Origin: Dehalococcoidia bacterium
Lineage (GTDB): Bacteria; Chloroflexota; Dehalococcoidia; Lucifugimonadales; SHYF01
DNA: 11,380 bases
NCBI GenBank assembly: GCA_009692985.1
Contig: SHYF01000043.1
Coordinates: 1 to 11,380 of the forward strand
Direction of reading: 5' to 3'
The notes beneath the pieces were generated by a model, which had not been told where the DNA came from, did no database searches, and saw only the letters and a program-made list of their open reading frames with translations. The translations under genes were made by a program, and so were the position numbers. Within the stretch, counting starts at the first letter, position 1; the number at the start of each line of letters is the position of its first letter. Shown here piece by piece: positions 1-6,153 of the stretch.

Positions 1-45
1 CTTGGCTAGTTCTGGCGAATGCCAGTCAATCCTTTGTGGTACGAA

Positions 46-193
46 TAGCAGGTTGCTGAAAAGGGAAGTCCAGAGGGGCTTTGCCCCTCTGGTGGGGGTC
101 TGGGGGTATCCCCCAGATATACCTTCCGCCCCCCCTTCCTGGCCAGGAAGGGGGCTAGGGGGATGGTCGAGGGAGTTTTTCATCACCCTGCTA
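46..193 (+). mobile_element. MITE-like GC-rich repeat element, copy 1
   Basis: A 148-base element with imperfect terminal inverted repeats. The left end reads TAGCAGGTTGCTGAAAA and the right end, read on the other strand, TAGCAGGGTGATGAAAA, matching at 15 of 17 positions. If the outer TA is the target-site duplication, this resembles insertion by IS630/Tc1-mariner-type transposases, which is inference. Inside are a 10-bp-stem hairpin with a 3-base loop (70-92), an 8-bp-stem hairpin (99-117) and a perfect 24-base palindrome (131-154). It encodes no convincing protein. A clear second copy lies in reverse orientation at 3724-3867, and a diverged one at about 2261-2403. The repeat relationship is directly visible; the transposition mechanism is not. 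Confidence 0.75.
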
Positions 194-249
194 TGTTCAT
201 GTTTTTCGAGCTCCATAAACAGTCCTAGTGTTGCCACTGAAGGCTTCAT

Positions 250-325
250 GGTTCGACTAGCTCGCCACGAGTGGCAATAGGCCCGCTCATCCTGAGTTGA
301 GTTTACCCTGAGCGAAGCCGAAGGG
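250..325. repeat. Dispersed hairpin repeat of the GGTTCGAC...GAAGG type
   Basis: The left arm (250-274) begins GGTTCGACTAGCTCGCCACG and the right arm (282-325) contains CCGCTCATCCTGAG and CGAAGCCGAAGG. Together they form an imperfect inverted repeat. The right arm looks interrupted: CCTGAG occurs at 291-296 and again at 307-312, as if a short internal duplication had been added. Similar 'cctgagc..gtcgaagg' palindromic repeats are scattered in intergenic DNA of many bacterial genomes; I recognise the pattern from memory and have not searched. It lies 34 bases beyond the recJ stop and might form part of the transcript end, but there is no T-tract of the rho-independent type. Confidence 0.55.
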
Positions 326-358
326 AAGGAAATTAGCGTGCCGTTCTGTAACGCACCG

Positions 359-2185
359 CTAGGTGATTCGTCCTGCCGCCCGCATGTCCAGCACGTTGAG
401 GCGGAGTGTATCATGCCCGTTCCAGCGGTCCATCTCTACTGCATAGACCACGTCAATTGCTTGAGCATTCGCTGGCAGGCTGGCGCTCTGCCGGAAAGCC
501 ACGGCGTCCCAGCCGACTCCGTTGTCCCTGAGCTTAAGCCTTAGATGCTCTCCGCCGGCGCCCATAGGATGTGCGTCCACCACCTGCACGTTGCGACTTA
601 GAAACACGGGTGCAGGGTTGCCCGCTCCAAAGGGGGCCAGTCCCTGGATGAGGCGGTAGATGTCCCTGGGCAGCCCACTCAGGGCCAGCTCCATGTCTAT
701 GTTCCTATGTGGCTGCAACACCTCTTCGCCCAGTGTCTCCCTGGCCAGGGCCACCAGGTGCTCGGCTAGGAGAGGAAGCTTCTCGGTGGCAACCGAGAAG
801 CCCGCGGCTTGGGGATGCCCTCCGTATCGTATGAAGCCACCAATGGCGGGCGCTACCCGGTGCAGGGCCGCGCCGATGTCAAACTCTGGAGTGCTCCGGC
901 AGCTACCACGGCAGACATCCTGACCAAGGCTGACCACCACCGCCGGGCGCGAGAACTCCTCCACCAGCCTTCCTGCCACCAGGCCAATGATGCCAGGGGA
1001 GAAAGAGGGATCGCCCACCATCAGGAGTGGCGCCATCTTTACCAAGGTTCGCGCCTTCTCCAGGGACTCGCCGGTCAGCCGCTGGCGTTCCCGGTTCTGC
1101 TCTTCCAGGATGGCCGCCAGTGCCGCCGCCTTCTCGTCCGACTCCTCTACCAGAAGATCATAGCTGACGCTGGCGCTATCAATGCGTCCAGCGGCGTTCA
1201 GGCGTGGAGCCAGTATCCAGGCGATTGTTTCGGAGTCCACGGCGCGGGCTTCTATTCGGGCGGAGCGTATCAAGGCCCTCAGGCCTGATATGGACGACTT
1301 GCCCATTTCCAGCGCTCCCTGGCGGACGATGGAGCGGTTCTCATCCAGCAGGGGCGCCACGTCCGCCACAGTCCCCAGGGCTGCCAGAGAAAGCAGCGGA
1401 CGCTGCCACTCGCCATCTTGCTTTCCCAGGGAGTGGTACAGCGCCTGGGCCAGCTTCCAAGCCAGGCCAGCCCCGGTCAGGTGGGGAAACGGGTATTGGG
1501 AGTCGGGAAGCAGGGGGTCCACCACGGCGCAGGCCGGAGGAGGCCCCTCTGGCACCAGGTGGTGATCGGTGACGATGGTATCAATGCCAAGCTCGGCGGC
1601 GGCGATGATTTCTTCGTGGGATGTTATGCCGCAGTCCACCGTGATCAAAAGGTTGGTCCCCGCTTCGGCCAGGGTACGCACCGCTGGAAGGGTGAGGCCG
1701 TGGCCCTCATTTACCCGGTGTGGGATGTATGGAATTACCTCGCACCCCAGGGGCTTCAAGGCTCTGGCCATTAGTGCCGTGGCCGATACGCCGTCCACGT
1801 CAAAGTCGCCAAAGACGGCGACCTTCTCTCTGCGCTCCAGCGCCTGGCGGAGGCGTTGCACAGCGGCGCTCATGCCTGGCAGCGCCAGTGGATCGTGGCT
1901 GACCGGCTCCGTGGAAAGAAAGGCCTGGGCCTGCGGCGCGTTGGCAACGCCACGGTTGTAGAGAAGCTGAACTAGCAGCGGATGATATCCGGCCCTGCCC
2001 AGGGCCGAACGCACCTCAACTGGAACGGCTAGCCTCACACGCCACGCCTTTTGCCCGCTTGTGACCAATGGGGTACTTTGCGGGTTCAAGCTACTGTTCA
2101 ATGCTAATCCAAGGGTGGTTGCCCTCGGTGATGAGGGCGACTCCAATCCGTAGGTGTTCGTGAGTTGGTGTTGGCAAGGCAGCAA
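359..2185 (-). CDS. recJ: Single-stranded-DNA-specific exonuclease RecJ
   Basis: RecJ is a 5'-3' single-strand DNA exonuclease of the DHH phosphoesterase superfamily acting in RecF-pathway recombination, base-excision and mismatch repair. The 608-residue product is close to the usual length. Visible motifs: GDFDVDG (126-132, metal-binding motif I), VDCG (183-186), TDHH (206-209), VDP (222-224), NAAGRI (330-335), the DHHA1 motif GGHPQAAG (455-462), then PFGAGNP (518-524) and a C-terminal OB-fold-like region. The start is TTG at 2185, with AAAGG six bases upstream. The first 45 or so residues are Ser/Thr/Pro-rich and unlike RecJ, so a start further in is possible. It is the last gene of a codirectional run, 259 bases after fabF, with a repeat element in the gap. 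The identity is secure from the motif set. Confidence 0.95.
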   Translation of the reverse strand: MLPCQHQLTNTYGLESPSSPRATTLGLALNSSLNPQSTPLVTSGQKAWRVRLAVPVEVRSALGRAGYHPLLVQLLYNRGVANAPQAQAFLSTEPVSHDPLALPGMSAAVQRLRQALERREKVAVFGDFDVDGVSATALMARALKPLGCEVIPYIPHRVNEGHGLTLPAVRTLAEAGTNLLITVDCGITSHEEIIAAAELGIDTIVTDHHLVPEGPPPACAVVDPLLPDSQYPFPHLTGAGLAWKLAQALYHSLGKQDGEWQRPLLSLAALGTVADVAPLLDENRSIVRQGALEMGKSSISGLRALIRSARIEARAVDSETIAWILAPRLNAAGRIDSASVSYDLLVEESDEKAAALAAILEEQNRERQRLTGESLEKARTLVKMAPLLMVGDPSFSPGIIGLVAGRLVEEFSRPAVVVSLGQDVCRGSCRSTPEFDIGAALHRVAPAIGGFIRYGGHPQAAGFSVATEKLPLLAEHLVALARETLGEEVLQPHRNIDMELALSGLPRDIYRLIQGLAPFGAGNPAPVFLSRNVQVVDAHPMGAGGEHLRLKLRDNGVGWDAVAFRQSASLPANAQAIDVVYAVEMDRWNGHDTLRLNVLDMRAAGRIT

Positions 2186-2191
2186 GTATTA

Positions 2192-2196
2192 CCTTT
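2192..2196 (-). promoter_or_regulatory. Ribosome binding site supporting the recJ TTG start
   Basis: On the minus strand AAAGG lies six bases before the TTG codon at 2183-2185. It is the best Shine-Dalgarno match near the 5' end of the frame and is the reason for choosing a TTG start. The match to the anti-Shine-Dalgarno sequence is moderate, not strong. Confidence 0.45.
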
Positions 2197-2260
2197 CAAT
2201 AAGCCGCGTTAAGATGTTCGTCCCCAGCTTCGGGATGCATTCGTGGCCTGCCACGGAACG

Positions 2261-2403
2261 AACCATCCCCCTGTCTCCCCATTCCTTTCCGGGAAGGGGG
2301 AGAGAAGATTCTGGGGGACACCACCAGTGCCCCCGCCCCTTCGCTTCGCTCGAGGGCTTCCGCTCAGGGCAGGCTCCGGGGCTTTCGTCCCTCTGGACTC
2401 CCG
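2261..2403 (-). repeat. Diverged third copy of the GC-rich element, fabF-recJ gap
   Basis: It has the same orientation as the copy at 3724-3867. Aligned segments are CCATCCCCCTG, then a decayed palindrome around 2277-2300 ending GGGAAGGGGGAG, then GGGGGACACCACCAGTGCCCC where copy 2 has a hairpin, and finally CCCTCTGGACTCCC (copy 2 has CCCTCTGGAATCCC). About 40 extra bases (roughly 2340-2378) sit in the middle. The palindrome and hairpins are degraded and the outer ends are not recognisable, so this looks like an old, decayed copy. A reverse-strand frame through it (2189-2422) is Pro/Gly/Ser-rich and not convincing as a gene. Apart from this repeat, the 259-base gap holds only the recJ leader. 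Confidence 0.5.
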
Positions 2404-2444
2404 AGAACCCAGGACTGAACATAACACCGACTTTGGCAAAGGCG

Positions 2445-3692
2445 CTATCCCAGGTCTGAGATAGCGCGGAAGATCAGGGATGAGTTGTGGCCGCCAAACC
2501 CGAATGAGTTGCTCATGACGGCGTGAAGCTGCAACTGCCTGGCGACGTTTGGGGTATAGTCCAAGTCGCACTCCGGGTCCGGGTGCTCCAGGTTGATGGT
2601 TGGCGGGATTAGTCCTTTCTGGAGTGCCACAACGCTGATGGCTGCCTCCAAGGCTGCGCCTGCGCCCAGCAGGTGCCCGGTCATTGACTTGGTGGAGCTG
2701 ATTGGGATTCGGTGCGCGTACCCCCCGAACACCGCCTTGATGGCCATGGTTTCAAACTTGTCGTTCATGGGCGTGGATGTGCCATGAGCGTTGACATAAC
2801 TGATGTCTTGGGGTTCCAGCGCCGCAGCTTTGAGCGACAGCCGCATGGCGCGGGCTGCGCCTTCACCCTCCGGCGCGGGCTGCGTTACGTGAAAGGCGTC
2901 GGAGCTTGCGCCGTACCCCACCAGCTCCGCCAGGACGTGCGCATCCCTGCGGCGCACGCTTTCCAGGCTCTCCAGCACCAGGATGCCTGCGCCCTCGCCC
3001 ATGACGAACCCATCTCGGCCCGCATCAAAGGGCCGGCTGGCGTGTTTGGGGTCGTCGTTACGGCGGGATAGTGCCTGGCACGAGTTGAATCCTGCGACCG
3101 CGATGGGGCAGATGGGTGCTTCGGCTCCCCCGGCGACGGCCACATCCACATCCCCACGTCGGACCATGTTCCACGCCGTGCCAATAGCCTCAGCGCCGCT
3201 GGAGCAGGATGAGACGGTGGCGAAGTTTGGCCCTTTGATCCCAAATGCCATGGAGACTTGGCCAGAAGCCATGTCTGCCAGCATCATTGGAATCAGGAAT
3301 GGGCTGACGCGCGTGGCGCCGCGCTCCTTGAGCACCTGGAACTGCTCGGAGAGGGTGGATATCCCACCGATTCCGCTGCCGACGATGGCAGCCGCTCGGG
3401 TGGGGTCCATTTTCGTCATGTCCAGCTCGGCCTGCCACAACGCCTCCTGGACTGCCACCATGGCGAACTGGGCAAACCGGTCAAGATGCCGGGCCTTCTT
3501 TTTGTCGATGTAGTCTGTGGGATCAAACCCCTTCACCTCTGCTGCGAAGCGAGTCTCAAACCCTTCGGTATCGAAGGCAGAGATGTGGTCAACACCAGAT
3601 ATGCCTTGGATGAGGCTGTTCCATGTGGAGGTGGTATCCAGGCCCAGAGGAGATACCATACCCAGGCCGGTTACGAATACGCGATTAGTCAA
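2445..3692 (-). CDS. fabF: Beta-ketoacyl-ACP synthase II (FabF)
   Basis: A condensing enzyme of type II fatty acid synthesis that elongates acyl-ACP with malonyl-ACP in the cytoplasm. The 415-residue length is typical. The catalytic triad is visible: Cys163 in TVSSCSSGAEAIG, His303 in NAHGTST and His340 in STKSMTGHLLGAGA, with the conserved Lys335 and the C-terminal NSFGFGGHNSS (394-404). The nucleophile context SSCSSG differs from the common ACATS but retains the Cys. The start is TTG at 3692 with a strong GGAGG seven bases upstream. No acpP, fabD or fabG lies beside it; the neighbours are recJ downstream and a radical SAM gene upstream, each about 250 bases away with a repeat element between, so it is probably transcribed independently of a fab operon. 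FabB is the main alternative name; the sequence favours FabF. Confidence 0.93.
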   Translation of the reverse strand: MTNRVFVTGLGMVSPLGLDTTSTWNSLIQGISGVDHISAFDTEGFETRFAAEVKGFDPTDYIDKKKARHLDRFAQFAMVAVQEALWQAELDMTKMDPTRAAAIVGSGIGGISTLSEQFQVLKERGATRVSPFLIPMMLADMASGQVSMAFGIKGPNFATVSSCSSGAEAIGTAWNMVRRGDVDVAVAGGAEAPICPIAVAGFNSCQALSRRNDDPKHASRPFDAGRDGFVMGEGAGILVLESLESVRRRDAHVLAELVGYGASSDAFHVTQPAPEGEGAARAMRLSLKAAALEPQDISYVNAHGTSTPMNDKFETMAIKAVFGGYAHRIPISSTKSMTGHLLGAGAALEAAISVVALQKGLIPPTINLEHPDPECDLDYTPNVARQLQLHAVMSNSFGFGGHNSSLIFRAISDLG

Positions 3693-3699
3693 ACTGGTT

Positions 3700-3704
3700 C
3701 CTCC
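3700..3704 (-). promoter_or_regulatory. Strong ribosome binding site of fabF deciding a TTG start
   Basis: The minus strand reads CAGGGAGGAACCAGT directly before TTG, so GGAGG is spaced seven bases from the TTG at 3690-3692. The translated product begins with the family's usual MTNRVFVTGLGMVSPLG, so the Shine-Dalgarno site and homology agree on TTG as the initiator. Confidence 0.7.
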
Positions 3705-3723
3705 CTGTTGAATTGCCGTGGCT

Positions 3724-3867
3724 TAGCAGGGGGAAGAAAAACTCCTTCGACCATCCCCCTGGCCCCCTTCCTGGCCAGGAAGGGGGAGGAAATAGATTTG
3801 GGGGATACCCCCAAACCCCCGCCAGAGGGGCGAAGCCCCTCTGGAATCCCCTTTTTCAGCAGCCTGC
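3724..3867 (-). mobile_element. MITE-like GC-rich repeat element, copy 2
   Basis: The reverse complement aligns along its whole length with copy 1 at 46-193. It begins GCAGGCTGCTGAAAAA and ends near GGAGTTTTTCTTCCCCCTGCTA. It keeps the 10-bp-stem hairpin (3822-3844), the second hairpin (3797-3815) and the perfect 24-base palindrome (3763-3786). One end is flanked by TA; the other reads TT/AA, and the terminal inverted repeats match less well than in copy 1. It fills most of the 252-base gap between the radical SAM stop and the fabF start, so any fabF promoter must lie inside or just beside it. There is no coding potential. Confidence 0.75.
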
Positions 3868-3944
3868 AAAAGAGGGATACTAACGGGACTTGTGACCATC
3901 CGCTCTTCAGGCCATCCTAGGTGGCTGCGGTAACTCCTGTCAGG

Positions 3945-5999
3945 TCAACGGGACGGGGTAATTCCTGACCGCCTGGGAGGGGATATGGTGTCCAGCCGGC
4001 CCTTGAAATCGTTCATGGCAACGGCGATGGAATCTCCCATCTCTCCAAGCTTCACGGAAACCGACTCGCCCAGTTCGCTTATGTGCGCGGAGAAAGATTC
4101 CTCCAATCCGCCCTTCCGGGAAGCTAAGGTCTCCATTAGCTCTGTCAGGCCTGTAGAAGCCGAAGTGCGCAGCTCTCCGAGCTTGACCGAGACTGACTTG
4201 CCCAACTCGTCAGCTTTGAATGCTAGAGATTCCTGGAACCCTTCGCGGGTGGACGACAATGACGCTCTAATGTCCCCTATCTTGGTGGAAAGTGTGTCAT
4301 TTAGCTCTTCCATCCTCAAAGAGATTGTCTCTTCCAGGTTGTTAACCCTGGCCGTGATGGCGTTTCTCATCTCCACTGACCGGGACACGCCAGGAGCAGT
4401 TGTTTGGCCGAACTTCGCGGAGACGGAGTTTGTCAATTCTTTCAGTGTGAAGAGCACCGACTCTTTGGTCTGTTGCAGTGTGGCGAAGACGCTCTCCTCC
4501 AACTGTCCAATCCTGGGCTCGGCCAGCTCTTGGACGCGGCCACCGGAGATGGATGCCACGCTCTCAGTGCGGCGCTGCTCAATCACCCCGTCATAGGCCC
4601 GGCTGCGGAACATTCGGAAAATCCGCTCGTACATCTTGTCCACAGGATGGAGCCTGCCTGTGTACTTGGCATAAATCTCTTGGGCCTCTTGCATGCCCCA
4701 CCGCTTGTCCTGAAACACAAACTGCCGCCCGGTGTACATGTGGTAGGGCCTCATCTTGTCTTCGGGCAGAACGGAACCATCCTCGTCCAGGGGAGTCAGA
4801 TTCCAGTTCACGGTTGCTGGCAGCGGCGTGAGCCAGTTGGCTGTCTGATACCGGCTGACTGTCTTGACCCAGTCGGCCATCTCCATAATTCCTGCTTCCG
4901 TATCGTATGGAAGGCCGATTATGGTCATAGCAGCGACGATGAACCCCATCTTGTTCAATGTCACCAGGTCGCGATGTACCTCAGTGGGGTCCTGGCGCTT
5001 CCTTATGATTTTCAAGTTTTCGGCGCTGCTGGACTCCACGCCCAAGTACAGCATCTCTATATTCGCTTGCCGCATGGCCTGAGCCAACTCCGGGTCCTGC
5101 CCAACCTCCGCGCGGGTCTGGCAGATCATCCACATATCGTCGGAATGGCCCTTCCAGCTCTTGAGACGGGCAAGCCGTTCGTCCCGGAACTTGGTGGCTC
5201 TTAGAGGTGGGGGATGCAGGTCGTCGGAGATGAACACGCTAAACCGCCCGTCCTTGGCGGTGTATATCTTGCCATCTTCCGCCAGCTTATGAATCTGGGC
5301 CAATCGGAGGAGCTCCGTCTCACGCGAGACCATGCGATACCCCAGGAACTGCTGGATAACCTGGCAGAACGTGCACTTTTCCGTGCAACCACGAACTGTT
5401 TCCAAGACACCAGCGGCCAGGGGATTGCGAGGCGTCAGGTCCCGCATGGAATCAAAGTCAGGCAATTTGACGTAGTCAGCAGGAATCAGGCCGCGCTTTT
5501 CCGTGTGGGCGAACTTTCCGCCGTCCAGGAAGGCGATGCCTGGGACCTTGTGGAGATGGGCGGTCAGGTCATCGCCGGTGTACTTGACCATCACGTCGCA
5601 GAGCTGGCCCACCACGTCCTCGCCTTCCCGTATGACAACCACGTCCACTTTGCCGTATCTCAGGGCCTCTTCAGCCAGTGGGCTCATATGAGGGCCGCCG
5701 CCTATGATCTTGAGTTCAGGATGGCTCTCCCTGGCCGCACGGGTTATCTCGTAGGCTCTGGGCGCTTCGTTGATGAGGGCTGTGACCATGAGGATATCAA
5801 CGTCCTCCAGGTCTTTGTCCGGGTCTATCTTCCCGTTTCGGTCCTCGTACCAGATATCGCGGTCGTAGAGGAATTCGCCATGCCACTGCTTCAGAGCGCC
5901 GGAGATGTAAAGAGGCCCCTGCCTGGGGATAGCCACATACTCAAAGTTGCCTCCGGTGGACTTGGGGGCAACCAGCATCACGTTTCTTATGTGGGACAT
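3945..5999 (-). CDS. B12-binding-type radical SAM protein with a hendecad-repeat tail
   Basis: A 684-residue product from the ATG at 5999. Residues 1-150 resemble a cobalamin-binding domain (VMLVAPKSTGGN, then GGPHMSPLAEEAL at 101-113), but the base-off motif DxHxxG is not seen (DIWYEDRNG at 48-56). Residues 195-400 hold the radical SAM core, with the [4Fe-4S]-binding cysteines C205, C209 and C212 in RGCTEKCTFC. Such enzymes generate a 5'-deoxyadenosyl radical; relatives methylate or rearrange lipids, hopanoids, pigments and antibiotics, but the substrate here is unknown. From about residue 499 to 674 the protein is a run of sixteen 11-residue repeats. The frame opens upstream to GTG at 6089, but a TATAAT lies inside that extension, and AAGAG precedes the ATG at 5999. 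It runs codirectionally with, and 155 bases after, the recombinase-like gene. Confidence 0.85.
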   Translation of the reverse strand: MSHIRNVMLVAPKSTGGNFEYVAIPRQGPLYISGALKQWHGEFLYDRDIWYEDRNGKIDPDKDLEDVDILMVTALINEAPRAYEITRAARESHPELKIIGGGPHMSPLAEEALRYGKVDVVVIREGEDVVGQLCDVMVKYTGDDLTAHLHKVPGIAFLDGGKFAHTEKRGLIPADYVKLPDFDSMRDLTPRNPLAAGVLETVRGCTEKCTFCQVIQQFLGYRMVSRETELLRLAQIHKLAEDGKIYTAKDGRFSVFISDDLHPPPLRATKFRDERLARLKSWKGHSDDMWMICQTRAEVGQDPELAQAMRQANIEMLYLGVESSSAENLKIIRKRQDPTEVHRDLVTLNKMGFIVAAMTIIGLPYDTEAGIMEMADWVKTVSRYQTANWLTPLPATVNWNLTPLDEDGSVLPEDKMRPYHMYTGRQFVFQDKRWGMQEAQEIYAKYTGRLHPVDKMYERIFRMFRSRAYDGVIEQRRTESVASISGGRVQELAEPRIGQLEESVFATLQQTKESVLFTLKELTNSVSAKFGQTTAPGVSRSVEMRNAITARVNNLEETISLRMEELNDTLSTKIGDIRASLSSTREGFQESLAFKADELGKSVSVKLGELRTSASTGLTELMETLASRKGGLEESFSAHISELGESVSVKLGEMGDSIAVAMNDFKGRLDTISPPRRSGITPSR
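3978..4505 (-). repeat. Sixteen tandem 11-residue (33-base) repeats in the radical SAM tail
   Basis: Residues 499-674 divide without insertion or deletion into 11-residue units starting at 499, 510, 521 and so on to 664. Typical units are ELTNSVSAKFG (521), ELNDTLSTKIG (565), ELGKSVSVKLG (598) and ELGESVSVKLG (642). Hydrophobic residues fall at unit positions 2, 6 and 10, acids often at 1 and 4, and Lys/Arg often at 9. One unit (532-542) is degenerate and contains Pro and Gly. The spacing 4-4-3 is a hendecad pattern, compatible with a nearly straight coiled coil or a membrane-lying amphipathic helix. The periodicity is directly visible; the structural reading is inference. Confidence 0.85.
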
Positions 6000-6080
6000 G
6001 GATTTCTCTTTTGGGAGTTCCGTACCGGGCACGTCAGTCGTAGAATGGAGATGTTTCTGGCGCTCGAAAAAGTCTATGGC

Positions 6081-6086
6081 ATTATA
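6081..6086 (-). promoter_or_regulatory. Putative -10 box of the radical SAM gene
   Basis: The minus strand reads TATAAT, a perfect -10 hexamer. No good -35 is seen 16-18 bases upstream (the region reads CTTTCACAGTCGC). If used, transcription would start near 6075, leaving a leader of about 75 bases before the ATG at 5999 and ruling out the GTG at 6089. One perfect hexamer alone is weak evidence. Confidence 0.35.
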
Positions 6087-6153
6087 CACCTAAGCGACTG
6101 TGAAAGGGAATAAGTCGAGTGCAACATTGCATGCAATCATCCGGGCTACGCAA

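Noticed and set aside
131-180. Palindrome followed by TTTTT as a rho-independent terminator
   Set aside because: The T-run lies about 21 bases after the palindrome, too far for a normal terminator.
2-280. Open frame of 92 residues at the left edge, plus strand
   Set aside because: It runs straight through the repeat element and part of the hairpin repeat; its product is of repeat-derived composition and has no ribosome binding site in view.
2189-2422. Open frame of 77 residues between fabF and recJ, minus strand
   Set aside because: It lies inside the decayed repeat copy, is rich in Pro/Gly/Ser and resembles no family I know.
46-3867. Composite transposon bounded by the two inverted element copies
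   Set aside because: The DNA between them carries housekeeping genes (recJ, fabF) and no transposase; independent insertions are simpler.
4404-5204. Plus-strand frame of 266 residues
   Set aside because: It is also antisense to the radical SAM gene and its composition follows the real frame.
5214-6113. Long plus-strand frame of 299 residues
   Set aside because: It is antisense to the radical SAM gene, whose catalytic motifs are clear; a high-GC shadow frame.
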